Positions 35,426 to 47,237 of a stretch of DNA of 64,000 nucleotides are shown here, piece after piece. This stretch comes from Linum tenue (Eukaryota; Streptophyta; Magnoliopsida; Malpighiales; Linaceae), in the NCBI GenBank assembly GCA_946122785.1, contig CAMGYJ010000005.1, positions 86,050,547 through 86,114,546 of the forward strand, given 5' to 3'. The position numbers and the translations under genes are program-made. Below the pieces are notes generated by a model. That model saw only the letters and a list, made by a program, of their open reading frames with translations. It ran no database searches and had not been told where the DNA came from. Every line of letters starts with the position of its first letter. Position 1 is the first letter of the stretch.

Positions 35426-36360
35426 CTAAAGGAAAATAAAAACAAAGTAGTTCAAATTCAAAGACACATAAAGTAAAACAATGGAGTCAAGGTGTAGAGA
35501 AAAGGGGGTAGTAGTACGGTGCAAAGCATGGCACTCAAACTTGGTCATATCATCATCTCTGGGTGGTTGCGGCTGGCAAGGAGGAGAGGGGATACACCTA
35601 GAACCACTAAAGTCAAGACGCTGCTGGGTAATGAGCTCTTGCTCCATGTAGGTGGAGTGGCACCTACATTCGATGAAGATGCAACGGCATGGGCCTGATG
35701 GCGCATTGGTGGAGCTTTATGGGCATCCTTGGCCGACTCCTCTGCTTCTAGTGCATCTGGTATCAAGTTAACAGCATGTCGCAGTCTGACAATCAAGTGG
35801 ACACCTCTGGGGGACTGGATGAGACTTATGTGCGAGGGGGTCTCCTCTAGGAAGATCCTGGACTCAGCGACTCTGGTACAAGTGGTGGTGTCTAATATGA
35901 AGATTTGAGCCAACTTGGTGATGGTAGGCCCCATGTGCATGGTGTAGACCCTCTTGCACCCAAAAATGCAAAAAAAAAAAAAAAAAAAAAAAAATAGGTT
36001 GCTACCACTGACCCAAGATGGAGGGTCTCTCGTGGCCTGCTCAGAGTGTGGAAGGCGACAATCCCTCTTAGGGACACTTACTCAAGAGCATGAGTGTTGT
36101 ACAAAATGGAGTGGGCCATGAGCATGTGAAGAATCCTACACTATGGTCTAAAGTGGCTAGCCCTGGGGTGCCCATACTGAAATTGCTTCTCTTGGTGTTG
36201 CTCTAGGCAGACTGCCTCACTCACCGAGAGTCCATTGTCCTGTTGTACTCCAAATCCTGCATCGTCATGAAGGTCGTGTTCAGCTCCAATGCAGGAGCTA
36301 GAGAATCATAGCCCTCGGTACATTGGGAACCTACTAGATATAATTGAACTAAGGGATCAT
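35426..36360 (-). pseudogene. ORF3 remnant of element F
   Basis: LHLGSVVAT and MHMGPTITKLAQIF match ORF3 motifs in A2 and X2 (LHLGSVIAASFA, MGGIITRIA). An uninterrupted A25/T25 run (35970-35994) lies between them where the other elements have coding sequence. Several frames are needed. Cut on the right by LTR A2 at 36369. Confidence 0.5.
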
Positions 36361-36368
36361 GGTGGCAG

Positions 36369-37808
36369 TGACTCACTCTGAATATCACAATTAATTCCCG
36401 CCTAAAGTCCAAGTATAAACCTTAGTCGGGTGCAATACAGGGCAAGTATGTTTAAATATCGACTCGGGCCGGTCTGTGTACCCAAACTTCAGTCATTTGA
36501 ATCATTATCTAGGGAATCGGTTTTAGTTGAAAAGATTTCTAATTAAAGTAAAGCAAGGGAAAAGTAAATGGTTTTGAAAGCTCTTTGTGAGAAGGATCAC
36601 TCGCGTATCGCTTCCCCCTAACTACTACCATGGTATGTGAATCAAAGTGATTACTATGGGCAAGGTGACCGCGAACCGCTAGGGGACGCAAATATGGTCG
36701 TAAACCACACTCTCGATTTCCAAAATGAGGGATAAATTATAGGCTATTCAAGAGGCCCTCTCGGTGAAGGCAACCGATGGTTGACTTAATCCCTCACTCA
36801 ACCCAAAGGTTGGTCAGCCTAATCGTGCTTAAACAAATTGCTTAATTCAACCTAGAGGTTGCCCTACATTAACCTAGATAGGTGGCTTAGAAAGCCCTAG
36901 AAATCCCAACTCAATTGAGCCTCCCTTGAAAGGGGTCTTCCCTCTCTAATCTAGGTTAAAATGGCCAATAAGCACAAACATAAAAGATAAACATGAAAAA
37001 TACCTCAGTCATTGAATTAAACAACACCCATAAACAATCATTCAATTCACATAACAAAAACTACATGGTAGATAGTTAGGGTTTCACAACACCCAAGTGA
37101 AAAAGGAAACTACTCCATGCTAGAAAGGGGAGAAACACAAGAGGAAGAGGTAGAAACCATCATGGAGATGCTTTCAATCTTCTTTCAGCTTGTGCTGAAC
37201 TTCTCTTGGGGACAATCTTCCCAATTCACTACTTGCAACAAACCCTAGCCTTCTTCCTTCCTTGGTTCGTTCTTTCTCTCTCTAAAATCTAAAGAAGGCA
37301 CTTTCTCACTCTTGGGCTCCCCCTTCTCTCTTCCTTTCAGCTCTCCTTTTAAATAGGGATCGGGCTCAATTCACGGCCTCAGTTCACAGCCGTGAACTCT
37401 TGATTGCGTCCGTGAACTCAAGGTTGGCGTCGAAACGCACCGCTTCGCTTGCACAGGTTCACAGGCAACAACTCCACTTCACGGTCTTCGCAACCATGAA
37501 CTCACCTCGCGTCAGGAACGTAAGATTTGGTCCTGGACACCTTGGTGTTCACGGGCAACAACTCCTCTTCACGGTCTTAGCAGACCGTGAACATCCAAGA
37601 GAAATCGTGAACTGCCGGTTTTTCACCTCTTCTCCCGGTTTTCGCTCCTTTTCGTCCAACTTCCGACTTCGGGGCTGGTTTCACCTGTTAAATCCTAAAA
37701 CATGATAAAAAACAAGAAACCACACGTAAAACCACCCTTTTAGGAGAACAATTGCAACAAACGCCAAAGGAAAACGAGGGTAAAATATGTACAATTAGGC
37801 CCGAATCA
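36369..37808 (-). repeat. 3' LTR of A2
   Basis: 1440 bp, TGACTCACTCTG to GGCCCGAATCA, followed by a polypurine tract. Left flank GGCAG. A TATA-like CTATTTAAAAGG (minus) is near 37348-37359, with palindromes upstream. Confidence 0.85.
37373..37615 (-). promoter_or_regulatory. Palindrome array in LTR A2
   Basis: TTCACAGCCGTGAAC (about 37383) and hairpins with arms TTCACGGTC and GACCGTGAAC near 37568-37592, plus single arms. Confidence 0.65.
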
Positions 37809-39569
37809 CTCCCCCACACTTAGATGTTTGCTTGTCCCCAAGCAAATAATTTCACACAAGCTAATATTTCAACCTACACAAATACTTTGGGGAAAACTCA
37901 AAGGGCACAAAGTGGGAATTCTCAATGGCTATTGGCAATTAATACCTGGACCATTGCAAGCAATACCGTTATCCACCACAAACGAGATTCGAGGCCATGA
38001 AAAGTGGGCACACGAAAAGTTCTCACATTGTTCATGGATCAATGCAAGTCTGAACAAGACCACTTATCAACCACAACCAACCATGCATAGAATTCAAGTC
38101 CGAGGAACAGATGGAAAGGCAACAAAGGGCCTCACTGAGGTAGGATATGGCATGAAAGATGTGCACAAAGGTCTCTCAAGACCAGTGGGGTTGGGACCTT
38201 TTTGGAGCAAAAGATGTGCACAATCATCAACACTCGGCCCTATCGTTTCAATACCACGGCGGTAACCTCTAAATGCTATAGTTCACGGGATGGTTGTCAC
38301 CACTAGCTTGTCCGGAGGTCTTGGACACAGGTTCTAATGACTGGTAATTGTCTTGGACATGGGAAAAGGCTTTTTGGGTCTACTCTTGCTATCACATTAA
38401 GGTTTGGTAGTGAAGGAGTTCTAAAACAATATGGGGGGTTTCTATGGCTTGAGTGCCCAGAACCCCCCCCCCCCACCTAGAGCAATACACTTTGGTTTCC
38501 CGCGGAACTCTCTACTTTATTTACCCCGTTTTATTACCTCTTTTTTGTTTCTCTTTTCTTCTCTTTTCTTTTCTTTCTTTTTCTTTTCTTTTTAAGTAAC
38601 CCCCCCCCCCCCTTAAGAGAGTAAAACCTTGCCACCTATAAATTTAACGACTAATGCTCTCTTTTCAAGAAGTCACTCCAACACAACACTTCCTTTTACA
38701 TTCCTAGCAAGAACCACACACAAACCTCCTATTTAGAACCTCTATTGAAACTCAAAAGTGAGAGCTCCGGGACACAAGGACGACTCATGTTTAGACACGA
38801 ATAAAGGATTCGGGGTCGTTTTATCAATACCATTAAGTTCACAAGCACGAAGCTCCTACTTTAAGAACGACCCTCAAAGTCACAAGGCTCAAAGGGGTTG
38901 ACTAGTGGATAACACATTTCGGGACAATCAACAATTGGGTGTGGACTAATCCTATGCCTCCATCATACTCACTATTGAAAACTGTGATGTTACTCGCCAT
39001 GGTAAGAGGGATCTAAGCATACAAGAAGAAAACGATCGGCTCAAAGCTCACATGGCTACCTAGTCACCCAACCATCTATTCCAATTCACAAAACACAATG
39101 CATGCAAACATTGCTTGGAGCCCTCAAATTTTTTAAATTTGGGCATACAACAAGGCTCCAAGCATGAATCACACTCACACAAGCATAATAGTAAACTACC
39201 CCCCCCCCCCACACTTAAGCTTGACATTGCCCTCAATGGCGTAAGATAGGGGTAGAATGATGTTAGCGCTTGGGCTTGGTGAGTGAAAGTTGGAATCGAT
39301 TCCGGGGTAGGATATTTGGAGCTTCAAGGAGAGACAAAAACACACACATAAACACAATACGACTCGCTCGAGGCGAGGTTATTACAAACACAATACCATA
39401 GTAGTAGTAGTTTATGGTCACACACACACAAAATAAATAAAAATAACAAAAACAAGTTTAGAGTTACTAGTGGAGAAGTGGGGCGAAAGAAATTGGCTCT
39501 GCCACATGTCTCACTCGTTGGCTACCTCTCGCGGGTGGATGGACCCTCCCTCTCATCTGGAAGGAGGCC
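37809..39569 (-). mobile_element. A2 polypurine tract, tail and second tract
   Basis: Tract at 37809-37823. C-rich runs are at about 38463-38474 and 38600-38612. The second tract with CATTGCCCTCAATG is at 39199-39239. No coding region is seen before ORF3. Confidence 0.7.
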
Positions 39570-40097
39570 CTAACGTCGTGCCACCAACTCGAGGAGGTCG
39601 GTCTGCTGGTCGAGGCAGGAAGTCACTCCCACGAAGCTCGTCTCGAGGCGATCCATCCTCTGGACGAAGGAATCACCTTCTGCTGCTACTGCTGGTGGCT
39701 GGGCTGGGTGCTGGAGCGCGGGACCCCTGCGGAGGTTCGATTCTCGATCAGGTGGCTGCTGTGCTGGTGGGACCACTGGATCAGAATTCAATCCCTCGAT
39801 GTACCGAATTGGTCCAAAGGTGCGCAATAAGCAAATGGGTGCGCCCTTCTCTCGAGCACCCTGCAAGGCTGACATTGAAGTACGAGCAAGGCGGGTGATG
39901 TAGGGACTCATCGATGTGACATAACGACAGTTTCCCTCCTTTGCCCTGGCAAAAGAAGCGGCTATGACTGAACCCAGGTGCAGAGTGCTAGAAAGGTCCA
40001 CCATGCAAGAACAAGCCAATAAGATTCTCTCGGTTATCTTGTTTGGGATTGTGGTAAGTCGGGTAGAGGGAACGAGCCAGGAGTGCAACGATGACAC
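39570..40097 (-). pseudogene. ORF3 of A2, N-terminus lost
   Basis: 175 residues: LHLGSVIAASFARAKEG, then SPYITRLARTSMSALQGARE, a proline/glutamine-rich linker, and a possible heptad stretch RMDRLETSFVGVTSCLDQQ near the end. It matches ORF3 of H and X2 in the middle domain. I read it as the Athila-type ORF in the env position, possibly related to plant putative transposon protein/ATHILA ORF families; this is recalled, not searched. No signal peptide or membrane segment is seen. The N-terminal part and splice acceptor appear deleted near 40120. Confidence 0.55.
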
Positions 40098-40099
40098 CC

Positions 40100-40735
40100 C
40101 ATTTGGGTTGGAGTGTAGATTTCAATCCAAACCACGGCCTAAACCACGGTGGCTACCATCCACCAATCAAGCATAAAGCCCCACGTGCATTCACAAAATA
40201 GCGCTTGGTGGGAAAATTCCAAAACAAATAGACAATTCGGTTCAAACACGCCCACCAACGCTCAACTTGGCTCATGCATTAACATTCCACCATTCAATCG
40301 ACCAAATTTACCTAATTCATCGCCCTAATTCTAGGTTCAACATTCAAAGCATAAAAAACATCCCCATTTCCCTACCCAACCTGATTCTCCCAATATTAAC
40401 AAGGTAGAGCTGAAAAACCAACCTGGAGACGCAAGTAGAATGTAGAAGGAACTGAGGTGCGGCCAAGGAAGGCGAAAAATGGTCGAAAAACAGGTCGGAG
40501 AGGGGTTGTCGGAGCTTCATTGGAAGGTCGTCGGAGACTCACCACCGGCGGCTTGACCAGAAAAACTTGCCCCAAATCTCCCGAAAATCGCAGCACAGGC
40601 CGGTTTTGACGAGGGGAGAATGGGTATGAACTTGGTTTTGAGTTTTGTTCGCCGGAAATGGGTGAAAAATGAAAAGTTGTTGAAATTTCACGGTTTCCCG
40701 GCGAGAATTCGAATTTTCCGGCGAGTTTTGGGTCG
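40100..40735 (-). other. Leader exon and intron remnant before ORF3 of A2
   Basis: On the minus strand the leader ends GTCTCCAG at 40423 followed by the GT donor (40422-40421), as in H and X2. The intron that should follow is partly present. The exon could also be coding (open 120-codon frame 40396-40758), but the X2 copy is not clearly coding. Confidence 0.5.
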
Positions 40736-40760
40736 TGAAGTAAAGAGTCACCATTCACGC

Positions 40761-40985
40761 CCCTTTTATAGACGAAGCACGGAGTTCACAGACGCGTTGC
40801 CTTGTTCACGGTCTCAGAGACCGTGAACACTCAAATCCGTCCGTGAACTGGGTTGGTCGACAGGTGGTGAACATGCAAAAGCGCCCATTTCATCGACGCG
40901 TTTGCCTGTTCACGGTCTTGTAAGACCGTGAACTCAGCAATCCGTCCGTGTACTTCAGTGAAAATAGGGCACTTAAAATTTGAGT
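40761..40985 (-). promoter_or_regulatory. Internal promoter of A2: TATA box plus palindrome array
   Basis: The minus strand has TATAAAAGGGG (40761-40770 plus one base). Upstream (to the right) are hairpins with arms TTCACGGTC/GACCGTGAAC at about 40804-40828 and 40908-40932, with CCGTCCGTGAAC arms between. The layout copies the LTR promoter but stands inside the element, between gag-protease and ORF3. Confidence 0.7.
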
Positions 40986-41129
40986 CAACCTATTCCACCG
41001 TGCCTCTTAATCGATCACAACACAACCTTAAAACGCAAAACCACACAACTTGGCACGGGGATACCACTTGACCACTTTAACTCTTCACTTGACCCAAAAA
41101 CGAAAATAAGGAAAAGAAAACAAACCTTC

Positions 41130-41147
41130 GTTGGGTTGCCTCCCAAC
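41130..41147 (-). other. Post-ORF hairpin of A2
   Basis: GTTGGG-AGGCAA-CCCAAC on the minus strand, a perfect 6-bp stem just after the end of the gag-protease region. Confidence 0.7.
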
Positions 41148-41189
41148 AAGCTCTAAGTTATCGTCATTAGCTTGACGGTTGGGGATCGA

Positions 41190-42967
41190 TCACGTCTTGG
41201 AACGTGATGCCACTGAGAGTGGATCCACTACACTCTCGGGGCGATCCTTGTAGCCTCCCATCTTAAGCTCCATGAGTTGGCCTTCTTGGTTGGCCAACTT
41301 TGCTTTGGCATTCTCCTTCCTTCGGGGCAAAAGCTTCCTCCATCTTTTGCCTCCAAGCATTCTTCCTCTTTTCCTCGGGCATAGTACCCTCCGTGACTTC
41401 CGGCTCAACATCACCACAAGCAACACAAGTAATAGTGGGGTTTGCCATGAGAGGCTCTCCTCCACTCACATTCACATCATTCGAAACCAACTCCTTCACT
41501 TCCTCACCTCTAGTCTTAGGGTCAATTTCAAGCTTGATTCTCTCCTCACCATCCCTTAGAATCAAGGTCCCCTCATTAACGTCTATTAATGCCTTGGTGG
41601 TGGCGAGGAAGGGACGACCGAGTATGAGTGGCATATCCGAGTCCTTGATTATGTCGAGAATCATGAAATTGGTCGGATAGCAAAACTTGCCTACTTGCAC
41701 CAACATGTCCTCCACAATGCCTCTCGGGCTAATGACCGAACGGTCGACTAAAGTGATGCTAAGCTTAGTGGTCATAAGTTCACCTACTTCTAACTTTTTT
41801 AAAAGCTTGTAGGGCATCACATTAACACTAGCTCCTAGGTCCTCCAAGGAATTGTCTATATGATGGTTACCAATACCAAGAGGGATAGTAAAGCTACCTG
41901 GGTCTGACCGCTTTTTGGGCAAGCGGTTGAGGAGGAATGCCGAACACTCCTCGCCAAGAGTCACGTTGGCGAGCCTTCAAGATTTGGCTTATTGGCAAGG
42001 AATCCTTTGAGGTACTTGGCATATCTTGGCATTTGAGCCATGACTTCAAGGAAAGGGATATTAATGTGGAGGGTGCAGAGCATTTCCATAAAACCTCCAC
42101 ACTCGTTCTCCAACCTCTCCTTGTACATCCTCGTGGGGAAAGGAAAAGGTGGCTTGTACTCAACCACCGAAGGTGGTGTCGGCGATGCCTTCCTTGCCGC
42201 TTTCCTCTCTCTCCTCGAGGGTCCTTTCTCTCCATCCTTCGGGTTGGGATCTTCCTTCTCAATCACTTCTTTAGTGGCGATGCCCGGAGTCACCTTCCCA
42301 CTTCCCACTTGAATTGCATTCACCCCAGCATGATCCTTGGGGTTCGCCACGGTTTGGGAAGGTAGAGCTCCCTTTGGTCTCTCGGTGAGGATCCCGGCAA
42401 GATTTTCGATTTGCACTTCCAAGCTTTGGAGACTCGCTTAAAGGCTTCGGATTCCCGCCTCAACAGAATCAAATTTGGTAGTTGCCACATCAATGAATTG
42501 CTCAATATTCTCAAACTTTTGAGCACTCGTGCTCACAAAGGTGTTCACTAGGTCCTCAAGCTTAGATAGCTTGTCGGGCTGTTGTTGTTGTGAAACCCTT
42601 GACCATCTTGTGCGAGATATGGTTGTTGGAAGTTCGAGCTTTGGACTTGAGGCCTTTCTTGGATGAAGGTTGGCCAAAGTTGATAATTTCCCGTGGGACC
42701 TTGAAAACCCGGGGGCTTCCAATTAGTCGATGATGACCAAGCAAAATTGGGGTGGTTCCTCCATCCGGGATTATAAGTGTTGCTATACATGTTATTAGCC
42801 CTAGCATTTTCCACAAAATTGACTAGCGCTCCCACACTTCTCACTCCTCTATCATTACTTCTTCTCCCGCTCCTCATCAAACCCCAATAATACCCCTTAA
42901 GGGCCATGTCCTCGAGCAATTCGGTCACTTGCGGTGGCGTCATATTCATCAATTTCCCTTGACACAG
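41190..42967 (-). pseudogene. gag-protease of A2, 5' part missing
   Basis: The gag C-terminal half contains GKLMNMTPPQVTELLEDMAL and NHPNFAWSS. The protease has DLGASVNVMP and GRPFLATTKALIDV, with the catalytic Asp intact. The end reads GGYKDRPESVVDPLSVASR. Frameshifts lie near 41300, 41964 and 42430-42550. The N-terminal gag is missing where LTR B3 inserted after AGAGT (42968-42972). Confidence 0.75.
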
Positions 42968-42972
42968 AGAGT

Positions 42973-43547
42973 TGACTCGCACAAAACTACACCACATATT
43001 AATCTCAACTATAGCCCAAGTTTTTAAACTCTATCCGGGTGCAGTATAAAGCAAGTATTTAAATTGTCAACCCGGGCCGGTCCATGTACCCCTACTTCAA
43101 TCGCTTAAGTTGTTATCTAGCAAGCAAATTTAGGGTTTAGGTTTATTGGAACTACAAACTAACCAAGCAAATAAAAGTAAATAAAGGAAAATTCTAACTA
43201 AGGGAGCTTCACCTAGGAATTGCTTCCCCTTAACTAGCTACCATGACTCGCTGGATTGAAACGATTGCCTTGGGCACGTTAATCGTGAACTGCAGAGGAA
43301 TGCATATGTGGTTAGAGAACACAGTCTCAATTGCTAGACCGAGGTAAGGATGAAAGGTCGTGTCACTCGACCCTCTTGGTTTAGACAATTGGTAATTGAC
43401 CTACTCCCTCACTCAACTCTATGGTCGGACGGTTTAATCCTGATTAATCGATTTGCTTAACTCAATATTGAGAGTCTCCCTAACTTAACCTAGTTTAGGT
43501 GGCTTAGAAAGGGGAAGAAAAACGAACTCGATTGAGTCTCCCTTGAA
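42973..43547 (-). repeat. LTR B3, truncated
   Basis: Starts TGACTCGCACAAAACTAC and follows LTR B2 closely for 575 bp. It stops abruptly after GAGTCTCCCTTG, where an AT-rich segment begins. Confidence 0.75.
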
Positions 43548-43844
43548 AATGTGTAAAACGGCTCAAACAGGTTCGACTTCAATCAAACCATTCAACTTCA
43601 ACCAACTTGATTGACCGGCTAAACGAATTAAATCGGTTTGACAACTTTGGTTATAACCATTAAGATTAAAATGTTCATCATTGAAGAAAAGTTATAAGAA
43701 TTTCGAAAATAGAAAAATAATTTCAATGTCACGTTAATGTCATACGAAATTCAGCATTTCAAATAATTTAAAGAATTTAAATACTAATCATAAATACATT
43801 GTATTAAAATAACATTCCGACCAACGGGTCGGGCAACAAGCTAG
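43548..43844 (+). mobile_element. Probable Helitron 3' end
   Basis: AT-rich sequence ending with a hairpin (CCGACC-AAC-GGGTCGG, 43817-43833) and CTAG|T about 8 bases later (43841-43845), the classic Helitron 3' signature. A TC start was not identified, so it may be truncated. Confidence 0.5.
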
Positions 43845-43849
43845 TGTGA

Positions 43850-45998
43850 AGAATAAGGGAACGAGGTTACCAATTTGTTTATGGCTCGTTATTGCCCGCC
43901 TTCGAAGATGGCAGAGTGGAGAAAGAAGATTACACATTTCGAGTAAGAAGAGGACCAAGACCTTGAGGGATGCTTGGGAGAGGTACTCCGACTACTTTAT
44001 TCAATGCATTCACCACGGGTTTGAAGAACAGTTCCGGATTGAAACCTTCTACGGAGGCCTAATGCAAGAAGATAAGATCCTCATTGACTCCTTGTGTTAG
44101 GGGAAGGTGATGAATATAGCTCCGCCCCAAATAACCGAGATACTTGAAGATATGACCCTTAGGGGGTATGATTGGGGACTTACTAGAAGTGGAAGAAGAA
44201 GCAATGAAAGGGGAGTGAGAAGCGTGGGAGCGAGTGCTCCGCTTGAGGCAAAGTTGGATAAGTTGTTGGAGGTTATGCTTGAAGATAAAGAGAAAGGAAA
44301 ACAGGCGGTAATGTCGTGCGACTGGTGCTCGAGATAGCGGAGTGCCAAGCAATGAAGGAGGAAACCACTCCGGAGGAGCAAGTCAACTTTGTGGCAAATG
44401 CTAGGGTCAACAACCCGTATAACAAAACTTATAACCCCGGATGGAGGAACCACCCCAACTTTGCTTGGGCATCACCGGCTAATCCAAGGCCCCACAGGGA
44501 ACTTCGAACCTAGGCCAACCTTCATCCAACAAAGGCCCCAACTCCAAGGCTCAAACTTTCAACAACCGTACCAATCACAAGGTGCCTTAGGGTTTCAACA
44601 ACAACATCAACCTGACAAGTTATCCAAGCTTGAGGACCTAGTGAACACCTTTGTGGGTACAAGTAGCCAAAAGTTCGAGAATATTTAGCAATTTATGGAT
44701 GTGGCGACTACCAAGTTTACCTCGGTTGAGGCGGGTCTCCGAAACCATCAAGCGAGCCTTCAAAGTTTGGAGGTGCAAATCGGAAACCTTGCCGGTATCC
44801 TCACTGACATACCCAAAGGAGCTTTACCTTCCCAAACCGTGGTGAACCCCAAGGATCAAGCCGGGGTGAATGCAATTCAAGTGAGGAGTGTGAAGGTGGC
44901 TCCGGAGGTCGCCACGGAAGAAGCAATAGAGAAGGAAGAGTCTAACAAGGAAGAGACCAATCTGAGGAAAAGAGAGAAGAAGCCCTCGAGGAATGAGAGG
45001 AAGGCGGCAAGGCAGGCATTGCCGGAGGATGGATATGTGCCACCTCTTCCTTATCCCACAAGGATGTACAAGGAGAGGTTGGGCAACGAGTGTAGAGGGT
45101 TCATGGAAATGCTACGCAACCTCCACCTTAACATCCAGTTCCGCAGAGCCATGGCACAAATGCAAAGATATGACAAGTACCTCAAAGGATTCCTCATCAA
45201 GAAGCCATGGGTTGAAGGCCTCGCCAACGTGACTCTTGGCGAGGAGTGCTTGGCTTTCCTCCTCGACCGCTTGCCCAAAAAGCAATCCGACCCAGGTAGC
45301 TTTACTATCCCTCTTGATATTGGTGATCACCATATAGACAATGCCTTGGCGGACCTAGGAGCAAGTGTGAATGTGATGCCCTACATGCTTTTCAAGAAAT
45401 TAGAAGTAGGTGAACTTAAGAGCTCTAAGCTTAGCATCACTTTAGCCGACCGTTCGGTATTAGCTCGAGAGGTAGAGTGGAGGACAAGATGGTAAGATTG
45501 GGCAAGTTTTGCTATCCAACCGATTTCGTGATTCTCGACATAAGTGAGGACTCGGATATGCCCCTCATCCTCGGTCACCCTTTCTTGCAACCGCCAAGGC
45601 ATTGATAGATGTTAATGAGGGAACCCTAATTTTGAGGGATGGTAAGGAGAGAATCAAGCTTGAAATTGATCCTAGGGTGAGGAGTGACGAAGTGAAGGGG
45701 GTAGTTTCAAATGACGTGAATGAAAGTGGAGGAGAGCCTCCTAAGTCAGACCCCACCATTACTTGTGTTGTCTTTGATGATGTTGATAAGGAAAGTGAGA
45801 AGGGTCCTAAGCCCAAAGGACCGAGGTTGAATGCTTGAAGAAGAAGGATGAAGGGAGCTTTGACTCGGAAGAAAGGAGGGGTCGAAGCAATGTTGGCCGA
45901 CAAGAGGGCCAACTCAAGGAGCCTAAGATGGGAGGCTACAAGCCTCGCCCCAAGAGTGTGGTGGATCCGATCTTGGTGGCATCACGTTTGAAGTCGTG
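43850..45998 (+). pseudogene. gag-protease of H
   Basis: Gag starts inside its core (FMARYCPPSKMAEWRKKITHF), then RDAWERYSDYF and GKVMNIAPPQITEILEDM. CDWC marks a broken zinc knuckle. The protease has DLGASVNVMP and GHPFL in place of GRPFL. TAA (about 43942) and TAG (about 44098) stops fit C-to-T. Frameshifts lie near 43955, 44335, 45460 and 45590. The end reads MGGYKPRPKSVVDPILVASR, then a stop near 45998. Confidence 0.75.
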
Positions 45999-46040
45999 AT
46001 CGATCCCCAAACGTCAAGCTAATGACAATAAACAAGCGTT

Positions 46041-46058
46041 GTTGGGAGGTAACCCAGC
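46041..46058 (+). other. Post-ORF hairpin of H
   Basis: GTTGGG-AGGTAA-CCCAGC; six pairs if one G-U is allowed. Same position relative to the protease end as in A2. Confidence 0.65.
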
Positions 46059-46244
46059 GGAGGTTTGGTTTATTTTCCTTAGTTTTCATTTTAGTGTCTT
46101 GTGAAGGGTTGGAGTGGTGAAGCGGTGTCCTTGTGCCGAGTGTTGTGATTTTGCGGTTAATGGTTGTGATGTGATAGATTAGGATGCACAGAGGGATAGG
46201 TTGAGTCAAAAAATTTGTAGAAGTACCTTGTTTTCACTTGAGTT

Positions 46245-46410
46245 CACGGACGGATTGCTGAGGCAAACGTGTCCGTGAACTAGGCGCTGTTGCATGTTCA
46301 CCACCTGTCAACCACTCCATGTTCACAGACGCATTCGTGAGTTCACGGTTGCTAAGACCGTGAACTGGGCAACGCGTCAGTGAATTCAGAGTTGTGCCTA
46401 TAAAAGGGGC
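46245..46410 (+). promoter_or_regulatory. Internal promoter of H: palindrome array and TATA box
   Basis: Arms GTTCACGG...CCGTGAAC pair at about 46247-46280 and 46340-46363. TATAAAAG is at 46399-46406, followed by GGGGCGTGAACG. It sits between gag-protease and ORF3, as in A2 and X2. Confidence 0.7.
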
Positions 46411-46429
46411 GTGAACGACGACCCTTCAC

Positions 46430-46748
46430 TACACGACCAAAAACTCGCCTGGAAAACTTTGAATCTTCGCCGGAAAACACGAAATCCCGTCGCTTTTTCG
46501 ATTTTCCCCCCAAATTCGGCGACCAAAACCCAAAACCAATGTCATACCCAGCCTCCACTCCTCAAAACCGACATGTGCTGAGATTTTGGGGATATTTGGA
46601 GCGTATTTTTCCGACCAAGTCACAGGCGGCGAGTCTCCGGCAAGCTTCCGACGTAGCTCCGACGATCCCTCTCTGTTCAATTTTCCGGCTATTTTTCACC
46701 ATCCTCGCCCGCACCTCACTTCCTCCCTCGTCCTAATTGAGTCTCCAG
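46430..46748 (+). other. Leader exon 1 of the ORF3 transcript, element H
   Basis: From a presumed start about 30 bases after the TATA box to GTCTCCAG at 46748. It contains a 65-codon open frame (46539-46736) of uncertain meaning. Confidence 0.5.
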
Positions 46749-47237
46749 GTTTGTTTTTCAACTTTACCTTTTTGAATTGTGGAGAATCGGATTAGGTAGT
46801 GAAGTGAGGTTGAATTTTTGTGCTTGGCATGATTGAATCTAGTTAGGGCGAGGACTTAGGTGAATTAGGTCGTGTGATTGATGGATTGATTATTGCATGA
46901 GCTTAGTGGGCCTTGGTAGGCTTGTTTGAACCGAATTGTGCTTGTTATGAATGCAAGTGGAGTTTCTTTTTGGTTGGTGAATGGTAGCCACCGTGGTAGG
47001 GGTTGTGGTTCTAATTTTTGCCTGCTTGAACTGTGAATGGTAGCCACGGCGGCAGGGGTTGTGGTTCTAATTTTTGCGTGCTTGAACCGTGAAATACCCA
47101 CAACCATGCCACAGTGGTTTAAGCTTAAATGTTTTATCCATGGCGGAAAAACAAGTGTGGCGGGGGATCTCTTTTCCTCCCAATGAGCAGTATATGATGG
47201 ATGTTTCCACGTATGGTGTGTGTTTGTTTTTGTGCAG
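46749..47237 (+). other. Predicted intron before ORF3, element H
   Basis: The donor CAG|GTTTGT and acceptor TTTTTGTGCAG|GATG bound 489 bp, T-rich near the end. The X2 intron has the same boundaries and nearly the same length (495 bp). It includes a tandem duplication of about 57 bp (46979-47092). Confidence 0.7.

Larger units (their letters stand above)
36369..42972 (-). mobile_element. Element A2, Athila-like, missing its 5' part
   Basis: It contains a 3' LTR (36369-37808), tail, ORF3, leader exon, internal palindrome promoter, post-ORF hairpin and gag-protease. It is cut at 42972 by LTR B3. RT and integrase are absent. It is a close structural relative of H and E. Confidence 0.8.

Noticed and set aside
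46539..46736. Leader exon of H as a coding exon
   Set aside because: A2 and H have open frames here, but frames end before the donor in H and the X2 leader is not clearly coding, so coding use is not supported.
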